Below, piece by piece: positions 1-11,066 of a DNA stretch of 64,000 nt. The stretch is from Cudoniella acicularis (Eukaryota > Ascomycota > Leotiomycetes > Helotiales > Helotiaceae): the NCBI GenBank assembly GCA_013054445.1, contig JAAMPI010000020.1:1-64000 (forward strand), written 5' to 3'. Each line of letters opens with the position of its first letter. Positions within the stretch are counted from its first letter, which is position 1. The notes below the pieces were generated by a model. It saw only the letters and a program-made list of their open reading frames with translations, searched no databases and had not been told where the DNA came from. The position numbers were made by a program, and so were the translations under genes.

Positions 1-312
1 AATCGCAGGGGGCCACTGAAACCATACAGCAGGCTTCATATTTTTATCTAAAATCTTTTTCTTTTTTCGCATCTTGCCATCAGATTCCCTTTCCTTGTCA
101 GAGCGGTAAAGATCCGGGGAACCGTGCCGATGGTCGTGTTCCATTGGCCGACGTACGCCATTCCTGGATTGAATTGAACCCCGAGAGAACCGCAACTTTT
201 CAGAAAGCACTCTCTCGTGTACTCACTCATGCCCCAACCACCGGCCCAGTCAACCCTCGACCGTGGAATGAATTGGTTCCTGCTCCCGCAACAAGAGAAA
301 TAAGAAGCAGAA
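1..312. other. Upstream region of the CreA-like gene
   Basis: No gene is supported here. It is the 5' flank of the CreA-like reading frame, and the window starts inside it, so an upstream exon cannot be excluded. Confidence 0.5.
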
Positions 313-1185
313 ATGGCGGCCGTCACTCAGGAACGACAATTCAAATGCCCTTTGTGCGAAAAGGCTTTTAATCGTCACGAACATCAAACAAGACATATTC
401 GAACACACACTGGAGAGAAACCGCTTGCTTGCCTTTTTCCCGGCTGCGCGAAGCGATTCGCACGATCTGATGAGTTGACTCGACACTCGAGGATACACAA
501 CAAAGCCAATTCAAGAAAAAGGAAAAGTACACATCGAGCTGAACAGGCTTCTCAGAATTTACAAGAAGTTTTGTTCGTCATACCTCCACCAAATAAGAAC
601 ATGTCACATTCAGCACTTGCCTCTGCTATCGGTTCACCAACCGTCTTCCCTCACTCCGACGCTTTATGCTCGACCATCGTCCCATCGAATAGACGTCATA
701 GCTGGAGCAACTTCCCCTCCCTCTCCAACCACACTGTGTCGCGCTCGCACTCTCACAACGAAGACGATCGATACTCAAATCGAAATGATAAGCATTCGCG
801 ATCTAACTCAACAAACTCCACTTCTCTGTCTTCACCAACTTTCTCTCACGACTTACTGTTACCAACACCAGAGCACGCTACTCTGGCCACTTCAATGCAC
901 TCCCTTCATATCTACCCTTGTGGTGATGGCTACGACTTGCCTGAGATCCTTAGCCTGTCTCTTCAACAAACACCTGCCCTTACGCCTATGGAACCCCATG
1001 TCGACGGACAATGCCACACCAACAACCAAGCCACTTCCGCTCCTCAACCTAGATCAGTGATCAGCGACATCATGTCCAGAACGGAAGGCACCGAAAGGAT
1101 ACTGCCTGCCCTGCAAGCTCGTGAGATGCTGATGGTGCCAGGGCAACATCTGGTGGATGATTTTATGGCTCGGTTGATCTCTTGA
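313..1185 (+). CDS. CreA/Mig1-like C2H2 zinc-finger transcription factor
   Basis: A single-exon 290-aa protein starting at an ATG. Two adjacent C2H2 fingers lie near the N-terminus: C12/C15/H28/H32 and C40/C45/H58/H62, joined by the TGEKP linker. The recognition helices (RHEHQTRH and RSDELTRH) closely resemble those of the carbon catabolite repressor CreA/Mig1, whose family binds GC-rich SYGGRG sites. The rest is Ser/Thr/His-rich, with an acidic, hydrophobic C-terminus containing SDIMSRTEG. It is much shorter than canonical CreA (about 400-430 aa), and the tail does not look like CreA, so it is more likely a paralogue than the main glucose repressor. The finger family is clear; the regulatory role is inferred. 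Confidence 0.8.
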   Translation: MAAVTQERQFKCPLCEKAFNRHEHQTRHIRTHTGEKPLACLFPGCAKRFARSDELTRHSRIHNKANSRKRKSTHRAEQASQNLQEVLFVIPPPNKNMSHSALASAIGSPTVFPHSDALCSTIVPSNRRHSWSNFPSLSNHTVSRSHSHNEDDRYSNRNDKHSRSNSTNSTSLSSPTFSHDLLLPTPEHATLATSMHSLHIYPCGDGYDLPEILSLSLQQTPALTPMEPHVDGQCHTNNQATSAPQPRSVISDIMSRTEGTERILPALQAREMLMVPGQHLVDDFMARLIS

Positions 1186-1616
1186 GGGGAGTTTTCAAGG
1201 ACCTATCCGGGAAGGTAATGTCGGCCCTATTTACTGATGGTTGGATTGTATATGGCATCGTATAATCAAGGCAAGCATTCCACAACGGATTTCTGTAAAG
1301 CTCTCTAACAGACCTTAAGGAGATGACAAAAAGCCAAAGAAGAAAATGGGGACTAATTCCAAATCCATGGCAAATTCACTGATCAGGGAGCTCCTCTGAT
1401 CTCTATCTTCAATAACGGTACAACTCCCAAGGACCCCCTCCTTGCCGTCCGTCCACTATGGTAACGCACACCACACCACTTGCGCCTACCCACGAAACTC
1501 CTCCATCTGCGATTTACCCTCTGTCAAATTGACGATCGCCTCCGATTTATCGATTGCAGTCTGTTCATTTACATTCGTATTCGACGCGCCTTTTGCGGCA
1601 GTCTTTCCGCACCCTT
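1186..1616. other. Intergenic, between convergent CreA-like and FlbC-like genes
   Basis: Only short reading frames on both strands with no recognisable domain. This is presumably the 3' ends of the two flanking genes. Confidence 0.5.
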
Positions 1617-2198
1617 TCACGAGAACATGTCTCTGTTCGTTCTGTCAGCATCCAATCTGCGAATCAAATCGAATAAAGAACGAGCCTTTAATGCATCTTT
1701 CCGCGAAAAGCTCTTCTCGCAATACCCGCAGGGGAAAGGCTTCAGTGCCAAGTGGATCCGTTTATGTCGGTTGAGATCGTGGTTGCGATTAAAGGATTGT
1801 GGGCATTGATCACATTTGAATGGCCGATTGTTTTGTTGTCCTAAATTTGATGTTGTCAGGGGAGAGATGAGATTCGAAGACGCAGGGTATGTTTTAGGTT
1901 GTGGTATCGATGAAAGACTAGAATAGTGTTGTCGGGTTGGATGTGAGAAAGACTGTTGTGAGGCCATCCGTTGATATTGAACAAGGGACGAACCAGTGGA
2001 GATACGGTGGTTGTTATAGTTCGTGCTTTGAGCTCGGAAGTGCATAGATGTTGTATTCAGTGGTTGTCCCACATGTTTTGGCCGCTGTTGCATAATTGCT
2101 GAGCTGGATGGTGGCCCATTCTCCGACGGAATCCAGTAGCCCATGAGTTGCATAGAACTAATATTGAAAGCTGCAGGCGTTTGTACCAAATTCTCCAT
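1617..2198 (-). CDS. FlbC-like C2H2 factor, truncated in the second finger
   Basis: A 193-aa frame starting at an ATG. A Gln/Ser/Asn-rich N-terminus leads to a finger reading RPFKCDQCPQSFNRNHDLNRH, nearly identical to the first finger of FlbC-type conidiation regulators. The second finger starts normally (FPCGYCEKSFSRKDALK). The reading then departs from the family where the two zinc-binding histidines should follow, and stops about 23 residues later. I found no good splice donor at the break, so the second finger appears to be lost. This is either a decayed paralogue or a gene with an unrecognised intron. The family assignment rests on the fingers only. Confidence 0.6.
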   Translation of the reverse strand: MENLVQTPAAFNISSMQLMGYWIPSENGPPSSSAIMQQRPKHVGQPLNTTSMHFRAQSTNYNNHRISTGSSLVQYQRMASQQSFSHPTRQHYSSLSSIPQPKTYPASSNLISPLTTSNLGQQNNRPFKCDQCPQSFNRNHDLNRHKRIHLALKPFPCGYCEKSFSRKDALKARSLFDLIRRLDADRTNRDMFS

Positions 2199-3079
2199 CT
2201 CAAAGAAAGAGTGTAAGGTGAAGAGTCATGAAACAACCTGGACGTGGACGAAGGCAACTGATATATGTAGCTTCATTGATGTCTCCAGCGGCGGAGGAAG
2301 AGTGCCTGGGCATAATTCTGGGGCTGATGCTGTAGCCTTGAGCGGGGCTGAATAATAAGTTTTGACATTATTTTAGAGGATGGAATGCAAATCGAGAGAA
2401 TGGCCGGCGACTCATGGGACTTCACGTGGATCTAGGTTTGAAGTAAAGTCGCTCAGTGAGGCCATGCTGTACTTCCAACGCCCTACTCGTGCACTCAGCC
2501 TCAGTAAACAGTTCTCCAGAATCCCATATGAATCCACTGCGCCTCTCTTGTGACGCTGGTGTGGGAAGCGCGCAGGTTTACAGCCTCCTTCAGCGGGCGC
2601 AACCACAATAGCGACGATGCATGATACTCATTGAAAGGGCAACATAAACCATGTTGAGGCCCAACGCATATGGTGCGGCTTAGGCTCCACATATCGGGCG
2701 GATTCGGGCATTCTATCAACCACTGTGAAAGGGTGAGCGTCTCATTTGCTGCTGGAAGTCTGAGTTTGTAACCAAGTTATTGAAGAGCATATGGCAAGGG
2801 CAATAACAGAATGAAACGTTGCCGATCGGGGGTCTTCAAAGACTAATGAGTATATAGATCGTCACGGATGTCATGCACTTCACAGAACCCGTGATCGGTC
2901 AATACATTTCGACGTGCAACAAAAACTGGAGGAGAATGAGTGTGACAGAAGTTGAACTTGGAGATCTGGAGGCTGAAGTTGATTTAGGTGTGTTCTTAAA
3001 TACACTTGTAATCTTGCCGTACCCATAGCCATTCCATCTCCAACAACACCGGCCAAAGCTGGACCATCACCCAGACTTG
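2199..3079. other. Intergenic, no supported gene
   Basis: Upstream of the FlbC-like frame and downstream of the Myb-like gene. A frame after the Myb stop (about 3079-2870, minus) could be the old C-terminus of that gene reached by a frameshift, but this is weak. Confidence 0.4.
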
Positions 3080-3801
3080 CTAGCGGGACACTACTCGGGC
3101 GGCAATGGTCCGGGGTGAGCCTCCTCCTATTCTTTTCGTGCTGCTAGGAGCGCTGTGAGCAGTTGCTGGTCTACTAAAGCTTGAGCCAGATGACGGGCGG
3201 CCACTCATAGCACAGGACGGTACGTCTGCCGTGATACCGGACAGAGAGAATGGAACGACGCCAGCTCGGCTTGCCATATCTGCTTCACCAAGTTGCCAGT
3301 GCATAGCCTCTGCTGCTCGACACGGAACACCCAATTCTTCCGCAACCTTTGACCACATTTCTGGCTTAAATCTGAATCACTAAGTTAGTTTTCGCTTGGA
3401 CAGTATTGAGAAGTAGCTCTATAGGGGTATTACTTCTCGTAGAGTCTTGCAAGTTTGTTCTTCCGTTCTTCATTCCATTCGCTTCTTCTCTCCAGGTAAT
3501 TCTGATAATGCAGCCGGCAACTGATAGCACTGCGTCCTGGGAGTCTCTTAGAGATATCTTCCCACTTCATCCCGCCTCCTCTCAGATCGATGATCAGAGC
3601 ATCTTCTTCTGCCGACCACTTGCTTTGCTTTTTAGCAGGAGATTCCGCTGGATGGGCAGGCATACTGCGCTTGCCGCCGGCGCCACTGCTGGCGAGGGCA
3701 TCTGAAGGAAGCTCCGCCGATTGTTCTGTTGATGTGACCGAGGTATATCTGGTGTGGTGGTTATGTGTAGGCGACGCGGACTCATTTGAGTCTGGGCCTT
3801 A
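3080..3801 (-). pseudogene. Myb/SANT DNA-binding protein, probably decayed
   Basis: Two exons are visible: one ending at 3434, and 3371-3080, separated by a 62-nt intron (3372-3433) with a CTAAC branch site. Exon 1 carries a Myb-like repeat (KWSAEEDALIIDLRGGG, ISKRLPGRSAISCRLHYQNY). The splice gives a smooth LYEKFKPEMWSKVAEELG junction into a second Myb-like repeat. Upstream, the frame continues through GPDSNESASPTHNHH, then meets an in-frame TAA just after PYSYYGYIPPP, where a Gln codon would be expected. A CAA to TAA change would explain it. No good ATG is left in frame apart from the internal one at 3663. The second repeat has Cys in a position usually Trp, and the C-terminus ends early. 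I read this as a decaying gene; a short protein starting at 3663 remains possible. Confidence 0.55.
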
Positions 3802-5535
3802 AGGAGGAGGGATATATCCATAGTAACTGTATGGAGCTACTGATATGGCTAAAATTGATAGACTAGATGCGATGGATTTTAAGGATAGAATTTTGAGATC
3901 TTTGGCTGTACTCACTAGGCTTGTCGAGTTGAACGAGGGTAGAGCATCTGTTTTGTATAAGATAAAAATAATTAACATGAGATGAGAAAGCAATATTCAC
4001 TCAAGTTTGCTCAGAACGAAAAGAACGGTTCATGTTTCGGAGCTTCAAAGAAGCCCTCTCCACAACTCGCGTATCGTGACAGCGCTAAGAAGTGGCCACG
4101 AACTCATGCATGAACATGAACATGAACAGGAACGATCTACGGTGTATGAAATCATGAGTCTGATTCCCGGGAGACCCTAGTTTGCTAGCTCAGGCCACCA
4201 GGCCGACGAACCAGCGGTCAAAACCACGAGGGTGCCAATCCAGGATTTCTATGGCTTGAAGGTGCCTCACAGAGGCTGCCGAGTCAAGCGTATTTTCAGC
4301 CACCCACAACCCTCATTGTGACTAACATAAACACTATGCCCGCCCGTAGAAACATCCTCGATCACGTCTCCCAATCGAGCTCCCAAGCTTGATGCCCGAA
4401 GCCATTCACTGGTAAGCGTGCTGCAAGGCATCACGCCTCACCTGCTGCCTTATCCCAATCAACCGGATTTCCCGCCCCCTCCCCCAGCAAATCGTTCTTC
4501 CTCAATAAGGCTGGTGTTTGCCGATTTCATCTAACCACAAAAGATACTAAATAAATCCCACTCATTGAAAGGTGGTGGACGCCTCACCCCAGCTCCGCCC
4601 CTTTCAACTGCCAGAACCAATCGAGTTATTCATTATCATCATGGGAACGTCCGTAGGAAAACGCGGATATTGTAGTTGATAACATCAACAACATACAGCA
4701 AGTACTTTTCCGGGACACCATGTATCCTATCATTCTCCAAAACACCAATGCGAAATTGTCACAGTATTATCGTAACAGGAAGGAGCAATTCCCTTGCCGC
4801 GTTTCCATCTTTCGGTACGAGTCGTGAGCAATAAAGCTTGGCTGTTCGTTTGTACGTCCAAGCTCATGCTTAATGAGTCTCAATCTCGCAGTGTCAGGTA
4901 TGTAGCGAGAGAACCTTTTCTCAAGTATTGACGTCCCAACCCCAAATGCCTTCTTTCATGCACCGAGTGAGCCACCCAGCGGTAGAACTCAGGAAGAGCG
5001 CTCTGTAAATTCGGAAACGATCCTATAGAGGAGCGATCGAGCGACGTGTGACAAATTAATCGAAGGATCCACTATGAGGTGCGGCAATATGACAAGCGCT
5101 AATAGTTTCCTGGAGTGCTGCACAAGCAACGTCGTGATTCTGATGGTAGCTTGGCGGCCTGTAGTTATTATGAGCATCCAGAGATCTGTGAACAAGGAAG
5201 GGATGGTTCACCTTCATCTTGAAGTCCCTGAACGTGCACACCATGCGCTGATTCTCGTGCAGAGTGAGATCTGCTTTTGCTCCAAGATTTCGAAGCCGTG
5301 ATCAGATGGCCTGATATGCGCTGCTTCCGGCGAGGTTCATGTTCCGCACTGATGGTGGGTGGGGGGAACGGGAGGATTAGATCTGGGCACAATGTCAGCC
5401 GGCAGATCTATATAGCAGTCTAAAGCAGAAACATCTGTGATACATAAAAGCCCTTCGAGTGCCTTTGCTCAAAACACATTTTGTCATCTCGCACTCTCTT
5501 CCTCTTACTCTCTCCAGCGAAGAACGCATCTCACC
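3802..5535. other. Gene-free stretch
   Basis: About 1.7 kb with only short, unconvincing reading frames. I see no domain, tRNA or clear repeat beyond a short ATGAAC iteration near 4110-4132. Confidence 0.5.
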
Positions 5536-5799
5536 ATGTGTGATTACACTCAAGTTGAATTTCGATGCGGGCATGTCCGTTATACGGTTCGAGCGTGGTG
5601 TACCGAATTTGAGGATACTCGCAAACGCTGTCCTCCTTCAGTTGTCGCAATTGAATTCCAGTACGTTTTACTACCCTGGCCCAATAACCAACCACTCACC
5701 ACTTCTAGACTGGACAAAGTATGTGGTGATTGTCGTCCACCAGCCATGTTTCCATGTTGGATGCCCCATCAAACGAAAATTGCCAGAATCCAGACATGA
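5536..5799 (+). CDS. Small Cys-rich fungal protein of unknown function
   Basis: Two exons, 5536-5660 and 5709-5799, with a 48-nt intron (5661-5708). The spliced product is 71 aa and begins MCDYTQVEFRCGHVRYTVRAW. It contains about eight cysteines, including a VCGDCRPP knuckle encoded just after the intron. That spacing suggests a small zinc-binding or disulphide-bonded fold. There is no signal peptide, so a cytosolic or nuclear protein is more likely. The MCDYTQ...CGH...Y..RAWC...T..RCPP pattern resembles short hypothetical proteins that I recall as common in Pezizomycotina; no function is known to me. Confidence 0.65.
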   Translation: MCDYTQVEFRCGHVRYTVRAWCTEFEDTRKRCPPSVVAIEFQYVLLPWPNNQPLTTSRLDKVCGDCRPPAMFPCWMPHQTKIARIQT

Positions 5800-6491
5800 G
5801 AAAGGGGAAGGGAGCGCGGGAGGTTGTCCGCGAACAGGGAGGCAAGCGTAAGAGCAGCATCGGGAGGTGCACTGGTATTGATTATGGGGGGTTGGCGGCC
5901 AATAGTGCGGGGCTAATTGATGGATTCGCGGTATACTCCATCAAGTCTCGTGGCAGCTCCGTTTCAATCAACGAGGTTTTGTACCATAGAACACTTTATA
6001 ATAAGAACCCACAGTTTGCAAAGTGGTTCGCCATATTAAATTCAATGCCTTTGTACAATAGTCGGGCGTTGCAGAGCCTCAAGCGTTTTGCCCTCCCAAA
6101 TCCCGACAACTACCTCAATCCTGGCTTCCAGCCGCCGCAATAGGATCCAAAGCATGCCTGTAGAAATCCATTGGAAATAGAAAACTCGGCGAATCTGCAA
6201 CCACCTTGGAGATACGGCTCCGGATGTACCGAATGACGTGGAAGGAGGTATGATGATTCGAGGAAGCAAGACTTGGGCCACATAGAGGCGTCGGCTGGTG
6301 CGCCTGAGACAAGAATGCCATGCAAAGTGCTTTTTATTTAAATGATGTTTCATGCCGTTTCATTTGCTAGGTAGCATTACAAGGCGCGTGGCGTTCTGCA
6401 TGACTTCGCTTACCCCTGCGATTTGAAGGGCAAATTTTGCCCTTTAAATCGGAGGGATCGTTTGTGCGTTTTCTCCCAACGATGCAACCAA
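5800..6491. other. Intergenic, possible 5' exon of the next gene
   Basis: An open frame from 6375 runs without a stop into the 630-aa gene at 6492 and encodes a Cys-containing stretch. It could be a real upstream exon reached from a splice acceptor near 6383, but it has no ATG of its own. Confidence 0.35.
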
Positions 6492-8483
6492 ATGGACAGC
6501 CCCCCAAGATTTCACCCGACAACAGAGGCCGCTGGCGAGAAATTCCGAAATTGGGACTCGAATTATTCTCCTCCAAATCATATCTTTCCGTCAAAGGTAA
6601 GTTGATACTCTCCAACCGTCAACTCGCTAATCACCGCCCAGGTTCTGTGTCCACATATCGAGCAAGGCACGTCAGATGATTGCTCCTACCTTGCACCACA
6701 ACAGTTCAAGCCTTGCTCAGCCTCGACTTGTCAATTGGCGAGCTCTGAATCGAGAGCCTCGTCTCTAAATGCTCCTGCATTAGAAGGCTCTCCATCATCT
6801 CCCAGCCTTGCCCTCCATGGGTTGGTGTCAAGTGTGCCGCTGGGTTCTCATCTACCAAGAGTTTCGCCCTCCTCGACCAGTCTACCTTCAACCGCCGATA
6901 ACATCTACGATTTATCGACTCCTTCATCATCTCATCCTCAATCGACTCAACCGTCATCCGATTTCCTTCAATCAAGCCAAAACACGATTGGCCCTATAGC
7001 AGAAAGCCCTGAAGCAGTCTTTACGGCTAAGCTGGGAAGTTCCAACGAAAGGCGGGTGAAGCGGCTAGTCAAGGTGGTTCAGGGCTTTTCTAAAGCTAAA
7101 GAACTTTCCAATGGACTGGACAGATCTTTTTGGTCTCGATGGCCGCGCATCTTTGGGCCTGAACCAGAAGTGGGGTGTGAAGCTGAATCCACACCGAAGA
7201 CGTTCGAGGCTAGACTTGCCGATAGGCTTTGTCGACTGAAGCAAATCCGCCAGCAAATACGGAAGAGTGATTGGGAAGCCAGTCGCCTTTGGCTGCTTTG
7301 CCTTGCTCACGAAGTGGAACACATCTCTCAGTGGAAGGGCATCGACGCATATACCTCAACAGGAGTTAGTCGGGTGTCTGCTGCAATAGAGATCATTGAG
7401 AAGCACTTGGGCGTTGTGACTGAAAATGACGATATCAAGAAAAGCAGAAACGTTTCCCAAATCTTCGAAGTAGGAGGTCCAGCCGCACTGCTCCTAGACG
7501 ATGCGGGCAGACCATATACCACGTAAGTTATCTTGCCGTACTTTGCTGACGATGGCTAATATTATATTTTGATCAGTTGGGAAAGGGTGATGACGCTAGA
7601 TGATATCACTCTTGTCTTTAAATACAAAGAAGACAGACTTCCAGCATTCTATAAACAGACCAGGTTGCACGACCCCGACGCGTCATGTGCAATATGGGAC
7701 TGTTTTTTGGCGTACGGGTGTTCCTCCTGGGAACTTCAACACTCCGAGACCAGTGTGATGACATTATTGAGGTCCTACCTTCAATCCAAAGGACCGCATA
7801 CCGGCGACGGACCCGAGGACTTTGTGTCTACAGAGAAGAGACGGCATGTTAACAGGAGACGGCGTGTTAACAAGAAACGGCGTGTTGATCAACAAGGAGC
7901 ATCTACTTCACGTCCTGATCATGATTTCCCAGCAACCTCGTCAGATCAGTTCTCGCCGGGCAGCATTGATCAAGCAACTTCAAGTGGAATTGACAACACT
8001 GTGGAGTCAATGCCGATATGGAATTCCTCACATCTCATCTCCTTCGACACGACAAGGAATCTCACAGATCCGATCGGCAACCTTGATTATGCCTTCAATA
8101 GTTCAGACGGACTCATAGATCCCGCAATAGCAAGCATCTTCGTCAACTACCAAGACGAGTTTACAGATCCTGCAGCAGGAAGCATCCTCGATTACACCAT
8201 CAACAATTCATGCAACATCACAGATCTCGACATTGCCAATTCTCTTCAAAGTACCCATGATCAATCGATGGATGCGTTGTCTAACTATGAAACGAATCCA
8301 TCTGTTAACGAGCATCTTCTGTGGACAGTCTATGGATCGGATGCACTCATAGACCCGTCTACAGAGAGGGTTTTTCAAGGAGCAACCTCTCCAAACCAGA
8401 TCTATCTTCTGAACACCTCTCAAACGCAAGCAAACCTCGGCTGGATGAGACCCGGCGAGCAATCCAACGGCAGTTGGAGTTGA
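6492..8483 (+). CDS. Unrecognised nuclear-type protein with C-terminal degenerate repeats
   Basis: Three exons: 6492-6596, 6642-7522 and 7577-8483 (introns of 45 and 54 nt, both with GTAAGT donors and GCTAAT-like branch sites). The product is 630 aa from the in-frame ATG at 6492. I do not recognise the family. The N-terminal third is Ser/Pro-rich. The middle is a helical, Trp-containing segment ending in a stretch with conserved-looking aromatic and Cys residues. A basic block (KRRHVNRRRRVNKKRR), encoded by three 18-bp tandem units, looks like a nuclear localisation signal. The last about 170 residues carry loose repeats around a DP..G..LDY theme (TDPIGNLDY, TDPAAGSILDY, LIDPSTER). A transcription factor or chromatin protein is possible but not shown. 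The tail is duplicated in a mini-ORF near 11.1 kb. Confidence 0.6.
7836..7889 (+). repeat. Three 18-bp tandem units inside the coding region
   Basis: Three imperfect 18-bp units (7836-7853, 7854-7871, 7872-7889), each encoding a basic hexapeptide such as RRHVNR or RRRVNK. They create the putative nuclear localisation signal and keep the reading frame. Confidence 0.8.
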
Positions 8484-8576
8484 CTGTTGAACAGAACCAG
8501 AGGACAGGACATGTTGGTCCCGCAATATATTCATGAACGTGGTGAGCTGTTAGAGTTGCGTGGTGGTATTTGTATA

Positions 8577-9250
8577 CTAGCTAATATAGAAGTAGATTCC
8601 TCGTCCTTCGCACTCCCGATATTCAATAAGGGTCGAGTCTCGATAGTACGCGACCGAGCCAGACTCTATTGTACGCGGTTCACTGTCCCCGATCTTAGGT
8701 AAATGAAGAGTGCCAAGTGCAATTATGCCCATGATGCCAAGCCCTACTCCTGAGATGTACCGCTTGGGCGGAGTCGAAACGTCCGAATATACTATTGGAC
8801 AACCGATATTCAATTTGCTTGTAAGTGGCTTGTCGCGGAGACTCTGGACAGGTGCGACACCCGCAAACTAATAGTATTAGTTCTCTGAACTTGGGCTGTT
8901 GGATTCTGGGTCCACACATCGGCTTTAAAGACGTTTTCATAGGCGCGAAGCGCCTCTATCGCTTCTCCAGTCCATTCCAACGACACTGTTGTCGCTATAC
9001 CCGCCTCTAGCTTTCCTTCTCTCCGTTTACGGCGGATCTCCTCGTCCAGACTTCCACAGGCATCATTTGCAGTCGCTTTGGGGATAGCCTGGTCCTTGAC
9101 CACAATGTCTACCATACTGTTGCTAGATATCGAATGGCAGTGTTGTTCTTGTACGTGCTCTTTTTGTGCTTCGAATTCCGATCGCTTGACCACAAGTGTT
9201 GTCGACAAGGAAGGTTGGCGACCTACGCGTAGCCGCGAGTTAATATCCAT
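8577..9250 (-). CDS. Hypothetical single-pass membrane protein
   Basis: Exon 1 is 9250-8918 and exon 2 is 8867-8577, with a 50-nt intron (8868-8917). The intron has a strong ACTAATAC branch site and a TTAG acceptor but an unusual GTGTGG donor. The splice joins two open frames into a 207-aa protein. Without splicing the frame stops at 8810. The N-terminal part is polar and charged. One predicted membrane helix (YISGVGLGIMGIIALGTLHL) lies about 60 residues from the end. No known family is recognised. It is transcribed convergently with the preceding gene, 93 bp apart. The intron is inferred from branch site and frame only. Confidence 0.5.
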
Positions 9251-9469
9251 TTATCCAAGGTTGCGAGAGCCTTTAAGAATGCTACCAGACGTACTATATG
9301 AACTTCTTGAACTCGCGAGGCTGATTAAGTGATGTTCTGCGTTGCAAGTCAAATTTCTTTGGTGGGGTAGCTCGGCTGAGAGGATCACGTGGCAACATTA
9401 GATTGACGCTAACACGACCCCGCTGACGTCTGTCAACGTGGCATCATTCCATAAAGCCATCCGCCTTCC

Positions 9470-10441
9470 GGAACCGGCCACCTCGCTTTGGAGATCCGGC
9501 CTGGTAGTGCATACATGCGCCGAAGAGTATCGATGGGAAAGACACGGAAGCCTCCAGCCATCGACGCTCCAATCCGCTGTCATAAGCACCCCAATGCCAG
9601 CTCAGTTCGACTCTGCGACTATCGAACTCGCTCACCTAGCTCACAGCCTCATCGTCACAATATCAAGCTCGCAGATTCCATCGGACCTCAATCACGACTC
9701 GCTATCGAGAACAGATTACGAGACCATCCGGTAGTGAGAGGAGACCTCAGACTCGCAGTCAAGTCGACGAAGCCGAACTCGCACATCTGCCCGAACCAGA
9801 GCAATTTCCCTCAGATTGCTAGCCAACAAACCTTCATACAGCGCGGCACTGCGCAGGGTTACCAAATAGCTGCAAGACCTCCACAAGTTCACCAAGCCCC
9901 GAATACGAGCCATTTCCACGATGAGGAAGTCACCAAAAGTCGATTATACAGACCTAAAGTAACGTCCGGCATACATCGGATTCTTTGGGCCCAAACTCGA
10001 TGGAGACCGTGAGGCGATGATGTCGCAGTGGGGACAAACACATTGGAGAAACGTTTATATGTTTCTATAACAAGTCCGAGACAATGGAACAGGAGCCAGA
10101 GCTCCAGGTCGTTCGACAAAACTTGTCTACCTGGCTCCGAAGGGAAGCATTATGGTGGTACATGGACAAGCCTGATGACCTACATAGAGCTGGTCTCAAG
10201 TTCTCATAGAATGGTGCGACGCCATCGCTAAGCGGTTCAAGGATTCCACGCAAAGGGCTGCAGAGCTTGACTCCACGCCCCCAACAGCTCACAGGCTTAC
10301 AACAGCCTCGATCCAGAACCTGCAGGCTTCGCGCAGACACTGGGCAAGATTTTGTCGAAGAGTGCCAACACCAAAAACGTCCCAACTTCTCCTACGAATA
10401 GCGGCAATGAAGCCAATCCCGGAACGGAAGTTGGCACTCTC
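9470..10441 (+). mobile_element. Degenerate Gag-like relic of an LTR retrotransposon
   Basis: Read across frameshifts and stops, the plus strand gives pieces resembling fungal retrotransposon Gag. A GFFGPKLDGD...YRNV-like segment (about 9968-10066) is followed, after a TAA, by LSTWLRREALWWYMDKPDDLHRAGL (about 10109-10207). After another stop come EWCDAIAKRFKDST and an RRHWARFC/QLLL segment (about 10208-10440). The order matches the family layout: N-terminal motif, Trp-rich helix, then W..RFK. No LTRs, reverse transcriptase or integrase were found nearby, so this is an isolated fragment. The match is by eye and moderate. Confidence 0.45.
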
Positions 10442-11066
10442 ATAAAGACTATTCAAGCCAAATCAACACAACAAACAACTTCATCTGTCCATCCAGAATA
10501 AACCTGTGGTAATGGCAGGGGCAACTTGATCGTCGGTGTTGGCGCATAGATGGACGACACTGTGTTTCGCTTCCCTTCTCTTCTTTTTGTCTTTTTGAAT
10601 TGGAATTTTTTGAGTGAACATCTGGATTTTTATTCACGGGAGGATCTCGTGGCAAAGACTTTTATACGTTCCGTCTGCGAAGATGATGCATTAGAGGTAG
10701 CTTGCTTTGTTTTGCGTTAATTCCTTGAGGTCAAAGTCACGCGTGTTTTAGAAATATTTTTTTTTAGTATTCACAGGCTGATGTATTGGTTTTGTGCACG
10801 TAAATAAAGACAGAAGACTTTAAGCCATGTGCAATTCAGGCTCGAATTATCCACAATTTGAAGGACATTCAAACCAAACCATAGATAATAAAAACCAAGG
10901 TCCATTATCAACAATGAAGCCTGATCACAGGTGCCCATCTCACTCAAGGGCTGTTCCCACTCCTGCGGCTAGGCCTCTCCTTGAGGCCAGAGCATGCGCT
11001 GTAACTCTCGATCTACATCGACTGTTACCTAAGGAGAATATGGATATGCTGGTAGATAGCCCTTAC
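10442..11066. other. Intergenic, no gene
   Basis: Contains a poly-T tract near 10758-10768 and no convincing frame. It flanks the Gag relic and the mini-ORF on the minus strand. Confidence 0.5.

Noticed and set aside
9488..10012. 174-aa plus-strand frame as an intact gene
   Set aside because: Low-complexity, no domain, and the readable Gag-like motifs lie in other frames, so it is part of the decayed element.
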